Positions 8,047 to 16,934 of a stretch of 61,236 nt of DNA are shown here, piece by piece; the stretch's first letter is position 1, and each line of letters begins with the position of its first letter. The notes beneath the pieces were generated by a model. It was not told where the DNA came from. It made no database searches and saw nothing but the letters and a program-made list of their open reading frames with translations. The position numbers and the translations under genes were made by a program. Source of the DNA: an uncultured Verrucomicrobiota bacterium (GTDB lineage Bacteria; Verrucomicrobiota; Verrucomicrobiia; Limisphaerales; UBA8199); assembly GCA_903873945.1 (NCBI GenBank), contig CAIQQM010000191.1, positions 1-61,236 on the forward strand. The letters are read 5' to 3'.

Positions 8047-8986
8047 GGATCAAAAGGAGTATGGGCCAGTCACTGCGGAGCAGTTGCGCCGCTGGATCGC
8101 CGAGGGGCGGGCGGGCGGGCAGACGATGGTTCAGGCTGAAGGCACAACCGAGTGGAAATTGCTTTCAACTTTTCCTGAGTTTGCGGACGACATAGCTGTG
8201 CGATCGGCCGGAGAAAATGCGGGTCAGACTGCCGGAGTGAACCCAGGGTTGCCGGAAGACATTTTCTCGCGCGATTACGGTCTGGATATTGGCAATTGCA
8301 TCGGGAGTTCCTGGGAGCTGCTGAAGAGTAATTTCGGGCTGATTTTCGGCGGCGTGGCCGTTTTTCTTCTGGTCCAGGTTGCCGTATCCCTATTGGGGCG
8401 AATTCCGCTTATCGGCATCGTGTTATCGATTGCAAGCCTTGTCGTCACCGGACCTTTGACCGGCGGCCTCTACCTGTTTCTGTTAAAAAACATCCGCCGG
8501 CAGGCCGCCGACATTGGCGACGTTTTTTCGGGATTCCGGCTCGCATTCCTTCAACTGCTCCTTGGCTATCTTGTGCCCGCCGGTTTGACCTGCCTTGCGG
8601 CACTTCCCGGCGCTGCACTCATGGCCTTCCCGATTATCCGGATGGTCCACGAACGGTCCGTCGAGCCGGGACCGTTCCTTGTGGCACTGCTGGGCGGTAT
8701 CGTCGCAATTATTCCGATGATCTACCTGGGCATCAGCTGGATGTTCACCCTGCCGCTCATCATCGACAAACAAATGGACTTCTGGCCGGCGATGAACGCG
8801 AGCCGGAAGATGGTGGGAAAGCACTGGTGGCAGGTTTTGGGGCTCGTAGTGGTGTGCGGCCTGGTTAACGTGGCGGGAATTCTCGCTTGCTGTGTGGGTC
8901 TCCTTATTAGCCTGCCCATTGTCCTGGGGGCTCTAATGTACGCCTATGAGCGGATCTTCTCCCCAACAACCTCGCAAACCCCTTGA
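8027..8986 (+). CDS. GYF_2-domain protein with multi-pass membrane domain
   Basis: A 319-residue protein when started at the ATG at 8027, which aligns with the starts of the paralogues at 4246 and 4768; an upstream in-frame ATG at 7955 lies in repeat DNA and is rejected. Residues 1-60 are a GYF_2 module (MFKVIGADQKEYGPV, RRWIAEGRAGGQTMVQAEG, EWKLLS). Residues about 95-310 contain about five or six membrane helices, beginning IGSSWELLKSNFGLIFGG and ending in GILACCVGLLISLPIVLG, a layout resembling DUF975-like or glycerophosphodiester-phosphodiesterase membrane domains. The function is unknown. It overlaps the next gene by 41 bases, indicating co-translation. Confidence 0.75.
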   Translation: MFKVIGADQKEYGPVTAEQLRRWIAEGRAGGQTMVQAEGTTEWKLLSTFPEFADDIAVRSAGENAGQTAGVNPGLPEDIFSRDYGLDIGNCIGSSWELLKSNFGLIFGGVAVFLLVQVAVSLLGRIPLIGIVLSIASLVVTGPLTGGLYLFLLKNIRRQAADIGDVFSGFRLAFLQLLLGYLVPAGLTCLAALPGAALMAFPIIRMVHERSVEPGPFLVALLGGIVAIIPMIYLGISWMFTLPLIIDKQMDFWPAMNASRKMVGKHWWQVLGLVVVCGLVNVAGILACCVGLLISLPIVLGALMYAYERIFSPTTSQTP

Positions 8987-9317
8987 CCGTTCCACCGCGC
9001 GCAACTGCGCGCTGATCAACCAACTGGCGACGCCCGGATTGGGTTCGCTCATGGCCCGACGGTTCGTGGCTGGAACAGGGCAGATCCTTCTGGCTCTTGG
9101 CGGTTTCGGAATGATGATCACCTGGTTCGTCCTGCTGGCCGTCCAGACCTACCATCAAATCACCAACGACTTGCCGCCGAGACCAGTTGGCTGGCTCGGC
9201 GGGGCGGGCGCGCTGGTATTCGCCGCCTCATGGCTGTGGTCGCTCTTTACCAGCCTCAGCATTTTGCGGGAAGCGCGCGCCAATGAACCCCAATCCCGCC
9301 CTGACCTTCCAGGCTGA
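8946..9317 (+). CDS. Small two-helix membrane protein, hypothetical
   Basis: A 123-residue protein that I do not recognise. Two membrane segments are visible, GQILLALGGFGMMITWFVLLA (about residues 45-66) and WLGGAGALVFAASWLWSLFTS (about 83-104), preceded by NQLATPGLGSLMARRFVAG. Its ATG at 8946 lies inside the 3' end of the GYF_2 membrane gene in a different frame, an overlap of 41 bases. It is convergent with mutS, from which it is separated by 14 bases. A role with the GYF_2 proteins is suggested only by position. Confidence 0.65.
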   Translation: MSGSSPQQPRKPLDRSTARNCALINQLATPGLGSLMARRFVAGTGQILLALGGFGMMITWFVLLAVQTYHQITNDLPPRPVGWLGGAGALVFAASWLWSLFTSLSILREARANEPQSRPDLPG

Positions 9318-9331
9318 AATCGCCAGCCGGC

Positions 9332-11998
9332 TTAACCGAACAAATCCATCTGCGGCGGTGGCGCGAGATGTTTAAGCTTGTCGCGGTCCTGTTGCTGGCG
9401 TGTGGAATGGCGCACATTGCCTTCCGGTGTGAGCTCTGAATCCTCCAGATTGCCGAGAATCTCTTTCGCGCGCTCCAGGATTGTCTTCGGCACGCCCGCA
9501 AGGCGGGCCACCTGGATGCCGTAACTTTTGTCCGTGCCGCCTTCCACGATCTTGCGCAGGAAGACAATCTGGTCGCGCCACTCGCGCACGGCGACATTGA
9601 AATTCTTCAGCCGCGGCAACCGCGCCGAGAGTTCGGTCAATTCATGGTAATGCGTGGCAAACAGCGTCTTGGCTCCGACCTGGTTGTGGAGGTGCTCGAC
9701 GATCGACCACGCCAGGCTTAGGCCGTCAAAGGTGCTGGTGCCGCGCCCGATTTCGTCGAGAATAACCAGGCTGCGAGGCGTGGCGTTGTTCAGGATGTTC
9801 GCCGTCTCGCACATTTCCACCATGAAGGTGGACTGTCCGCGCGCGAGGTCGTCGCTGGCCCCGATGCGAGTGAAGATGCGGTCCACCAGGTCAATGCGAG
9901 CCTCCGTTGCGGGTATGAATGAGCCGGTATGCGCCAGCAACGTCAACAAGGCCACCTGGCGGATATAAGTGCTCTTGCCCGCCATGTTCGGCCCGGTGAT
10001 AAGAGCGATCCGGGTTTCGCCATCCAGCCGAGCATCATTGGGCACGAACCGTTCCTCGGCCAGATTTTGTTCCAGAACCGGGTGCCTGCCGTCACGGATG
10101 AACAACACCCCTTCATCGCCGATTTGCGGCCGGCAATAGTTGCCAAGCCGGGCCGCCTGGGCGAAAGAGCCAAGGACATCCAGTTGCGCCAGACTCGCCG
10201 CGGTCCTCTGGATTTCCGGCAGCCGCCCGAGAACCGCTTCGCGCAAGCGTTGGAACAGTTCATACTCCAGCTTCACGCTCCGTTCCTCCGCGCCTAGGAT
10301 CTTGCCTTCCATCTCCTTCAACTCGGGCGTAATGAAACGCTCGCCATTCGCAATCGTCTGCTTGCGCGTGTAATGCGGCGGCACCTTGTCGAGGTTCGAT
10401 TTCGTGACCTCGATGTAATAGCCGAACACGGAGTTAAAGCGGACTTTGAGCGATTGAATGCCGGTGCGCGCGCTTTCGTCCTGCTGCAATTTCGCGATCC
10501 AATCCTTTCCGCCGCGCATCGCCGTGCGCAACTCATCCAGCGCCGGGTCGAAACCATCGCGAATCAACCCGCCTTCCTTCAACGCCAGCGGCGCGTCATC
10601 AACAATGGCGCGCGAAATCAGCTCCACCAGGTCGGGCAATTCGGTGACATTTCCCTCCAGCTCTTCCAACAGCCCGGAGACGCTTTGCGGGGCTTTCCCG
10701 GGACCATCCGCGGGGGAGGGAGCCAGGAGAGCCGGGTCTTCTTCCTTGAGCGCAGCTTTGTTAGCGGCAGACTCCGCGAGTTCACGCAGAATTCGCTTCA
10801 ACCCCGGGAGCTGTTCCAACGCCATGCGCAGCGCGACCAGATCCCGCGCATTGCCCGCTCCCGCGCTCAACCGCCCGAGAGTCCGCTCCAGATCCCGCAC
10901 TTGGGCGAGCTGCGTCCGCAGGTTTTCCAAGCCGGTGGAGTTTTCGAGGAAAGTCTGCACTGCGTCCTGCCGCCGCCGGATGGGCTCGGTCCTTGCGAGC
11001 GGTTGTGACAGCCATTCCCGCAACCGGCGCGCGCCCATGGGGGTGACGGTGCGGTTCAACGCGCCGTAAAGCGACGCGTTGCGGGGCGCGTCATGATGCA
11101 ACGGCTCGAGAACTTCCAGGTGCCGCAAGGTTGTGAAATCGAGCGCCAGGTAATCGTTCCTTTGGTAGAACGAAATGCGAGTGAGGTTTGCCGCGTCACG
11201 CCGCAGATGCTGCGCTAGGTAGTGCAGCACCGCTCCCGCAGCCCCAATGGCCGCCGGGCGGTCCTTCAGCCCGAAACCATCGAGCGAAGCGACCTTGAAA
11301 TGGTCGCGCACCGTGAAGAGCGCCGTTTCCGGAGCGAACACCCAATCGTCATAACGGTTGAGAATCCAGCCGTAACCCGCGATGGCCGGGATCGCTGGCC
11401 GGACGGTGGCACCGGAAAGCGGGTCGGCTTCGCCACGCGGGCGGTTGCCGAGCAGATCGCGCACGAACACGGCCTCGGACGGATAAACAACTTCCGCGGG
11501 CCGCAACCGCTGCATTTCCGTAAGCAAAGCGGTCTCGCCGACGACTTCGGTGGTGATGAAATCCCCCGTCGTTAAATCCACGAATGCCAGACCAAACGTT
11601 TTTCCGGATGGGTAAACGGCCGCCAGGAAATTATTCCGCTCCGCCGAAAGCATCCGTTCATCGAAATGAGTTCCCGGGCTTAGGATTTGCGTGACCTCGC
11701 GCTTGACCAGTTGGCCGGGCCGGGCGTCCTCCATCTGATCGCAGATGGCGACTTTGCATCCGGCCTTGAGCAAACGGCCGATGTAGGTGTTGGCGGCATG
11801 GAAGGGGATGCCGCACATCGGCACGACGCCGCGTTTGGTCAAAGCCACGTTCAACAATTGCGCGCCGGTCTGCGCATCCTCGAAGAACATCTCGTAGAAA
11901 TCCCCCAACCGGAACATCAGCAGCGCGTCCCCGGGCAGCTCGCTTTTGATCCGGCGATACTGCGCCATCATGGGAGTTAGTTGGGCGTCGCTGGCCAT
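9332..11998 (-). CDS. mutS: DNA mismatch repair protein MutS
   Basis: An 888-residue mismatch-recognition ATPase. The N-terminal mismatch-binding domain begins TPMMAQYRRIKSE and has the conserved Phe-x-Glu wedge in LGDFYEMF. The connector, lever and clamp domains follow. The C-terminal ATPase has Walker A GPNMAGKSTY, Walker B/signature LVILDEIGRGTSTFDG and the ATHYHEL switch. The ATG at 11998 is preferred over a TTG nine bases upstream because it places the first Met just before the conserved SDAQLTPMM segment. MutS binds mismatches as a dimer and recruits MutL, which is not in the window. A Pro/Gly-rich insertion (LLAPSPADGPGKAPQS) lies in the lever region, about residue 425. Confidence 0.97.
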   Translation of the reverse strand: MASDAQLTPMMAQYRRIKSELPGDALLMFRLGDFYEMFFEDAQTGAQLLNVALTKRGVVPMCGIPFHAANTYIGRLLKAGCKVAICDQMEDARPGQLVKREVTQILSPGTHFDERMLSAERNNFLAAVYPSGKTFGLAFVDLTTGDFITTEVVGETALLTEMQRLRPAEVVYPSEAVFVRDLLGNRPRGEADPLSGATVRPAIPAIAGYGWILNRYDDWVFAPETALFTVRDHFKVASLDGFGLKDRPAAIGAAGAVLHYLAQHLRRDAANLTRISFYQRNDYLALDFTTLRHLEVLEPLHHDAPRNASLYGALNRTVTPMGARRLREWLSQPLARTEPIRRRQDAVQTFLENSTGLENLRTQLAQVRDLERTLGRLSAGAGNARDLVALRMALEQLPGLKRILRELAESAANKAALKEEDPALLAPSPADGPGKAPQSVSGLLEELEGNVTELPDLVELISRAIVDDAPLALKEGGLIRDGFDPALDELRTAMRGGKDWIAKLQQDESARTGIQSLKVRFNSVFGYYIEVTKSNLDKVPPHYTRKQTIANGERFITPELKEMEGKILGAEERSVKLEYELFQRLREAVLGRLPEIQRTAASLAQLDVLGSFAQAARLGNYCRPQIGDEGVLFIRDGRHPVLEQNLAEERFVPNDARLDGETRIALITGPNMAGKSTYIRQVALLTLLAHTGSFIPATEARIDLVDRIFTRIGASDDLARGQSTFMVEMCETANILNNATPRSLVILDEIGRGTSTFDGLSLAWSIVEHLHNQVGAKTLFATHYHELTELSARLPRLKNFNVAVREWRDQIVFLRKIVEGGTDKSYGIQVARLAGVPKTILERAKEILGNLEDSELTPEGNVRHSTRQQQDRDKLKHLAPPPQMDLFG

Positions 11999-12365
11999 CA
12001 GGCGCAAACTTAGACGGGATTCATTTTCAGGTCGAAAAGAAAAGAGCGAGCCTACTTTGTCTCATTTAGGTTCTAAAAAGACAAATGTAACGATTGCGAT
12101 TATGATCCGGTGGAACACCCTGCAGTTGAAATCCAATTACCGTTACGCACGCCAGATGACAGAGTTCACGCCACGGCATAGCAGCAGGGTCTGAAACCTG
12201 AGTTCTGCGAGCAGGGCAAGTTTCGTTAGCCGTTCAAGGATAGTGACTTTCCCATGTTTGAACCCTGCGTCGCCCACACAGTCGACTCACCTTTGCTGCG
12301 GCAGCACCGGCCAACGTTTTGTAAAGAGTTGCCCCTACCTGCATCCTGCTGCAAAGTGATACCAC
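11999..12365. other. Divergent intergenic region between mutS and the TonB gene
   Basis: This 367-bp region must hold the promoters for mutS (leftward) and the tonB-exbB-exbD operon (rightward). The only structure I see is an inverted repeat, TTTGTCT at 12056-12062 and AGACAAA at 12079-12085, with a 16-base spacer. It could be an operator or a weak hairpin. No tRNA or small ORF is convincing. Confidence 0.4.
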
Positions 12366-13361
12366 ATGTCTGTTACCGGTATGCCTGAGTTGTCATTGCG
12401 CCTGGAACGGGTCGAGTCGTCGCGACTGGCCTGGGCGTTTGCCATTTCTCTGGCGCTCCACCTGTTGTGTTTCGGCGGTTACCAAACCGGCAGGAAACTC
12501 GGCTTGTGGCAGAACATCCACTGGCCCGCGTGGGTGCAATCGGCCAAAATGCTCACGGAGATGTTGAAAAAGAAGGAAAGCCCGCAGCAACAGCAGCAGG
12601 AAGTTCCGCTCATGTTCGTGGATGTAAGTCCGGCCCAGGCAGTTGCCGAAGCGCCCAAAAACGCAAAGTACTACTCGGACAAGAACTCAAAGGCGGCCAA
12701 CCGGGTGGAGGACAAGGATACGGGCACTCCGCGAATCGAAGGCACACAGACGCAGGTTGTCAAAACCGAAGATATTCCGCGCGAGAAATTTATGCCGCTT
12801 CAACCCCGAAAACCGGTCCAGCAGACCCAGGAAGCGCCGGAGGAGCTCAAGGCCAAGCCCCAATACACTCCCGGGGATATGACGATGGCGAAGCCCGAAT
12901 TGAATCCGCGCAAAGACGATGGCGAGACGGAGAATACGCGACCAAAGACGATTCGGGAGGCGTTGGCTCGGCAAAAAGCCAACCCGTTGCCGTCGCAAAA
13001 AATGAGTCAGGAGGGCGGCGTGCGGCGTCATCTGGATTTCGCTTCATTGGACACCAAGTCAACGCTATTTGGCGCGTACGACCAAGCGCTCATAGACGCG
13101 ATTTCACAGCGCTGGTATGCTTTGCTCGATCAACGTGATTACGCTTCGGATGGCCGGGGAAAGGTTGTGCTGCAATTTAACTTGCTTTACGACGGACGCA
13201 TCACCGATATGACGGTGGCTGAAAACACCGTCGGGGAAGTTTTGGGTTACGTTTGTGAGAAAGCCGTGCAGGATCCATCGCCCTTCGCACGCTGGCCGAG
13301 CGACATGCGCGCCATGTTTCACGATGTCCGGCACATTCAGTTTACCTTTTATTACAACTAA
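12366..13361 (+). CDS. TonB/TolA-like energy transducer
   Basis: A 331-residue periplasm-spanning protein. A single N-terminal membrane helix (LAWAFAISLALHLLCFGGY, about residues 20-40) is followed by a long charged region rich in Gln, Pro and Lys (about 60-215). The C-terminal globular domain from about 235 (DQALIDAISQRWYALLDQR, KVVLQFNLLYDGRITDMTV) resembles the TonB/TolA C-terminal fold. It is followed two bases later by exbB and then exbD on the same strand, which supports a TonB-ExbB-ExbD or Tol-type complex that passes the proton gradient to outer-membrane transporters. The choice between TonB and TolA cannot be made from sequence alone. Confidence 0.8.
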   Translation: MSVTGMPELSLRLERVESSRLAWAFAISLALHLLCFGGYQTGRKLGLWQNIHWPAWVQSAKMLTEMLKKKESPQQQQQEVPLMFVDVSPAQAVAEAPKNAKYYSDKNSKAANRVEDKDTGTPRIEGTQTQVVKTEDIPREKFMPLQPRKPVQQTQEAPEELKAKPQYTPGDMTMAKPELNPRKDDGETENTRPKTIREALARQKANPLPSQKMSQEGGVRRHLDFASLDTKSTLFGAYDQALIDAISQRWYALLDQRDYASDGRGKVVLQFNLLYDGRITDMTVAENTVGEVLGYVCEKAVQDPSPFARWPSDMRAMFHDVRHIQFTFYYN

Positions 13362-13363
13362 AT

Positions 13364-13969
13364 ATGGAACCATTAGTCTATGCCTTGTTGATTCTAACCT
13401 CGGTGGTTGGCCTGACATTTATCATTGAACGGGGGATTGCCTTGCGCTGGCACCGGGTCCTGCCACCCGAGATCGAAGCCGCTGTCCAATCCTGCCAGTC
13501 GCCGGAAGATGTGCCGATGCTCCGGCGCGTGTGCCAGCAGCACAAATCGCCCATGAGCCGGTTGCTCCTGCTTGCAGCCGACCATTTGGATTGGCCCAAA
13601 GAGGACACTCTCGGCGCCCTACAGACCCGTGCGCGGCATGAAATTGCCCGCCTGGAGCGCGGTTTGGTGGTGCTGGAGATTATCGTCGGCATCGCGCCGT
13701 TGCTTGGGTTGGTGGGCACCATCGCAGGCATGATGACCCTGTTCGGTGACATCGGACAGGCAGGGCTCACGGAGGCTGCCAAACTGGCCAAGGGCATTGC
13801 CCTGATCCTTAACGCTACGTTGATGGGGTTGCTCATTGCCATCCCGTCGCTCATCTTTTGGAGCTATTACAACAAGAAGGTCGAAACCATTGCTGTGGAA
13901 CTAGAAACCCTATGCGATGAATTCGTCCGCCGGCAATATCGCGAGGACGGGGAGACAAGAAAGAAGTAA
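13364..13969 (+). CDS. exbB: MotA/TolQ/ExbB proton channel protein
   Basis: A 201-residue inner-membrane protein with three membrane helices: LVYALLILTSVVGLTFIIE at the N-terminus, then EIIVGIAPLLGLVGTIAGMM and ALILNATLMGLLIAIPSLIFWSYY. The GLVGTIAGMM..F segment is the family hallmark. Together with ExbD it forms the proton channel that energises TonB or TolA. It lies between the TonB-like gene and exbD, with gaps of two and three bases, a typical three-gene operon. TolQ is an alternative name, but no tolB or pal is nearby, so ExbB is preferred. Confidence 0.87.
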   Translation: MEPLVYALLILTSVVGLTFIIERGIALRWHRVLPPEIEAAVQSCQSPEDVPMLRRVCQQHKSPMSRLLLLAADHLDWPKEDTLGALQTRARHEIARLERGLVVLEIIVGIAPLLGLVGTIAGMMTLFGDIGQAGLTEAAKLAKGIALILNATLMGLLIAIPSLIFWSYYNKKVETIAVELETLCDEFVRRQYREDGETRKK

Positions 13970-13972
13970 GCG

Positions 13973-14398
13973 ATGCGTTTCTACATTCGCAAACGGCGGC
14001 AGGCGCCGGCAATCATCATTGTCGCGCTGATCGACATTCTTATCGTGCTCCTGATTTTCCTGATGGTGACGACCACATTCAAGCAGCAGCCGGCTCTTAA
14101 GCTCGCTTTGCCGGAATCATCCCAGGCGCAAAGGACCGGCGCCCAGGAATCTCCGCCGCTCGTTGTCAGTATCGATCCCAAAGGCAATTTGCGTTTAGGT
14201 GCCGACGCCAGGCCGGTGACGGCTGAGCGGTTAAAGGTCGAATTGGTTTCGGCTGCCCTGAAGACCCCGGACCTCAAGCTGGCGATCAGCGCGGACAAAA
14301 TGGCGCCATTCGGTCAGATCGTCAAAGTGATGGACGCCTCAAAGGAGGCGAAAATCAAAATAGTGAACGCGTTCACTAAAGATGAGACCAAACCGTAA
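13973..14398 (+). CDS. exbD: Biopolymer transport protein ExbD/TolR
   Basis: A 141-residue protein with a short cytoplasmic N-terminus (MRFYIRKRRQAPA), one membrane helix IIIVALIDILIVLLIFLMVTT and a periplasmic domain. The helix carries the conserved aspartate (ALIDILIVLLIFLM), the proton-carrying residue of the family. ExbD pairs with ExbB to energise TonB. It ends the operon and is convergent with asd, 29 bases away. Its coding sequence contains an 18-bp perfect palindrome near the stop, listed separately. Confidence 0.88.
   Translation: MRFYIRKRRQAPAIIIVALIDILIVLLIFLMVTTTFKQQPALKLALPESSQAQRTGAQESPPLVVSIDPKGNLRLGADARPVTAERLKVELVSAALKTPDLKLAISADKMAPFGQIVKVMDASKEAKIKIVNAFTKDETKP
14361..14378. 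repeat. 18-bp perfect palindrome near the 3' end of exbD
   Basis: TAGTGAACGCGTTCACTA is its own reverse complement over all 18 bases and lies 17 bases before the exbD stop codon. It may act as an mRNA hairpin at the end of the operon, a protein-binding site, or have arisen by chance; no U-tract follows it. Confidence 0.6.
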
Positions 14399-14427
14399 GG
14401 CTAAAAGCGTTCACACCGCACCAACGG

Positions 14428-15432
14428 CTACTTCATCAACTCTTCTGCAATCTGAACGGCATTGAGGGCCGCGCCTTTGAGAAGCTGGTCGCCTGAGACC
14501 CAGAAACACAGCCCATTGTCGAACGCGCAATCCTTACGCAGGCGACCGACAGCGCAGTTGTACTTGCCCGATTGGTAAAGCGGCAGGGGGTACTCGCACT
14601 TTGCCGGATTGTCGATCACATCCAGACCCGGCGCCTTCTTGAGCACGGCCAAAGCGGCCTCTACGGTAACCGGTTTTTCAAACTCAGCGCTGACCGCGAT
14701 CGAATGCGCGCGATAGACCGGCACGCGCACACAGGTGACGCTCGCGTGGAACGTCGGATGGTGCATGATTTTGCGACCCTCGTTCTCCATCTTCATCTCT
14801 TCCTTCGTGTAACCGGTGGGCAGGAAGGAATCGATGTGCGGAAGCACGTTGAAAGCAATTTGGTGCGGGTAGACCTCGCGGGTTACTGGCTGGCCTTTGA
14901 CGATCTGGCCCACCTGACGTTCCAATTCGGCGATAGCTTTGGCGCCCGTACCCGAGACAGCCTGGTAACTGGAGGCAAAGATGCGCTTGCAGCTGAACGC
15001 CCGGTGCAGCGGATGAAGCGCCATCAGGGCAATGGCGGTCGTGCAGTTTGGATTGGCAATGATGCCTTTGTGCCATTTCATGTCCTCAGCGTTGATCTCG
15101 GGAATGACGAGCGGGACTTTTTCATCCATGCGGAACGCACTGGAATTGTCGATCACCACACAACCGGCTTGGGCGGCGATGGGCGCGAATTCTTTCGAAA
15201 TGCCGCCACCGGCGCTGAAAAGCGCGATGTCGATCCCTCCGAAGGAATCCTTTTTAAGTTCCCGGACCGTGATTTCTTCGCCCCTGAACTTCAGTTTCTT
15301 GCCCACAGAACGGGCGGAAGCGAGAAGGGTCAATTTCCCGACGGGGAAATTGCGCTTTTCAAGGGTTTCGATCATTTCGATGCCGACGGCGCCCGTCGCA
15401 CCGACCACAGCCACATGCGGTTTGCGGTTCAT
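14428..15432 (-). CDS. asd: Aspartate-semialdehyde dehydrogenase
   Basis: A 334-residue enzyme that reduces aspartyl phosphate to aspartate semialdehyde with NADPH, the branch point to lysine/diaminopimelate, threonine and methionine. The nucleotide-binding motif VVGATGAVGIEM is at residues 9-20. The catalytic cysteine is C130 in NPNCTTAI, and SYQAVSGTGAKAIAEL and RVPVYRAHSIAVSAEF are family signatures. The length is normal. It is monocistronic by position, convergent with exbD and separated from the upstream helicase gene by 128 bases. Confidence 0.96.
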   Translation of the reverse strand: MNRKPHVAVVGATGAVGIEMIETLEKRNFPVGKLTLLASARSVGKKLKFRGEEITVRELKKDSFGGIDIALFSAGGGISKEFAPIAAQAGCVVIDNSSAFRMDEKVPLVIPEINAEDMKWHKGIIANPNCTTAIALMALHPLHRAFSCKRIFASSYQAVSGTGAKAIAELERQVGQIVKGQPVTREVYPHQIAFNVLPHIDSFLPTGYTKEEMKMENEGRKIMHHPTFHASVTCVRVPVYRAHSIAVSAEFEKPVTVEAALAVLKKAPGLDVIDNPAKCEYPLPLYQSGKYNCAVGRLRKDCAFDNGLCFWVSGDQLLKGAALNAVQIAEELMK

Positions 15433-15560
15433 ATAAAGGGGCCGGAATATACCGATCAGACCGAGGGAATGTCAACGCACGCTTGAGATCAACCCCCGGA
15501 TTGCGGCGGCACATTTCAAATCATGCCGGGGCCGCTCTTCGGCCGAGATTGTTACGAGTC

Positions 15561-16796
15561 TCATCTCCGGCGCCGCGCCGGGCCGAAGAAATATCCGCCG
15601 CGGACACGCGCGCCGCGCGCACGGCCGCCGCCACCTTGAGGATGGCCCGGTTTGCCTTCCTCAAATAGCGTCGTGTATTTGTAATCAAAGTTCTCGAGCT
15701 TCACGCGCGGGATTTTCTGGCTGATAAACCGTTCAATGGCCTGCACGTGCCGGCCGTCTTCCGCCACCATGAGTGTGAAGGCATCGCCTGTGGCTTCCAT
15801 GCGGCCGGTGCGGCCGATGCGGTGAATGTAATCCTCCGGATGTTGGGGCACGTCGTAGTTGATGACATGGCTCACATCGGCAATGTCGAGGCCGCGCGCG
15901 GCGATGTCAGTGGCGACGAGCACTTCAAAGCGGCCATCGCGAAATCCGCGCAGCGCCTGCTCGCGCTCGCGCTGGGTGCGATTTGAATGCAACACCGCGA
16001 CGGCGTGGTTGTGCCGTTTAAGGAGACCCGCGGCGCGGTCGGCGCCATATTTGGTGCGGCAGAAAACGATCACGGAGTCGTAGTTCACCCGCTTGAGCAG
16101 TTCGAGCAGCAAATCGGTCTTTTGCGAGTCCGAGACGGGATAAATCACATGCTGGACCGTGTCTTTAGGCGTGCGGCGCGCACCGATCTCAATCGTTTGC
16201 GGATTTTTCATCGCCCACTGGATGAGAGTTTCTATTTCGGGGGGGACGGTGGCGGAGAAAAGGGACGTATGCCGGTCCCGCGGACACCGGTCGAGAATGC
16301 GCCGGACATCAGGAAGAAAACCCATGTCCAGCATCCGATCGGCTTCGTCAAGGACGAGAAACCTGACCTGATCCAGTTTGCAGGTGCCTCGTTGCAAATG
16401 GTCGAGCAACCGGCCCGGCGTGGCGACAATGACATCCACGCCGTTCTTCAAGGCATCCAACTGTTTGCCGTACCCCACGCCACCGAACATAACGGCAGTG
16501 CTCAAGTTGGTGAACCGGGCAAAATCATGAATGGCGGTTTCAACCTGGGCCGCAAGCTCACGAGTCGGTTCGAGGACGAGCATACGCGTCTGCGGACTGT
16601 GCTGGGCGAGCTTCGAAAGGATGGGCAGGGCGAAGGCGGCGGTTTTGCCAGTACCGGTCTGCGCACTGCCGATGACGTCTTGTCCGGCGAGAATCAGCGG
16701 AATGGCACGGAGTTGAATTGGGGTTGGCTCGACATAGCCCATGGCCTTGACCCCGTCGAGCATTGCATTAGAAAGACCCAGTTTGGCAAATGGCAT
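15561..16796 (-). CDS. DEAD-box ATP-dependent RNA helicase, RhlE type
   Basis: A 411-residue helicase with all motifs in order: Q-motif (FAKLGLSNAML..EPTPIQ), Walker A AQTGTGKT, PTRELA, TPGRLLDHL, DEADRMLDMGF, SAT, VIVFCRTK, VATDIAARGLD and HRIGRTGR. The C-terminus is a short Gly/Arg-rich tail (GGGGRARGARVRGG) typical of RhlE-like proteins that act on ribosomal or mRNA structures. The ATG at 16796 is preferred over a TTG six bases upstream. The neighbouring gene upstream on the same strand encodes an RGG-rich protein, suggesting that both act on RNA. CsdA/DeaD is excluded by the lack of a long C-terminal domain. Confidence 0.94.
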   Translation of the reverse strand: MPFAKLGLSNAMLDGVKAMGYVEPTPIQLRAIPLILAGQDVIGSAQTGTGKTAAFALPILSKLAQHSPQTRMLVLEPTRELAAQVETAIHDFARFTNLSTAVMFGGVGYGKQLDALKNGVDVIVATPGRLLDHLQRGTCKLDQVRFLVLDEADRMLDMGFLPDVRRILDRCPRDRHTSLFSATVPPEIETLIQWAMKNPQTIEIGARRTPKDTVQHVIYPVSDSQKTDLLLELLKRVNYDSVIVFCRTKYGADRAAGLLKRHNHAVAVLHSNRTQREREQALRGFRDGRFEVLVATDIAARGLDIADVSHVINYDVPQHPEDYIHRIGRTGRMEATGDAFTLMVAEDGRHVQAIERFISQKIPRVKLENFDYKYTTLFEEGKPGHPQGGGGRARGARVRGGYFFGPARRRR

Positions 16797-16934
16797 AAGC
16801 AAAGAATAGCAGCAATACAGCTAAAAGGGAAACAAACTCATGGGAAATCACGCCGGAGATTTCACCCCACTCCCGACATGCGCGGGAATTGGGATTGCAA
16901 ACAAGTTGAATCGATTAACGGACCGAAGGGTGGC

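Noticed and set aside
12180..12330. Possible tRNA near a GTTTGAACCC segment
   Set aside because: No cloverleaf can be drawn by eye; acceptor and anticodon stems are missing.
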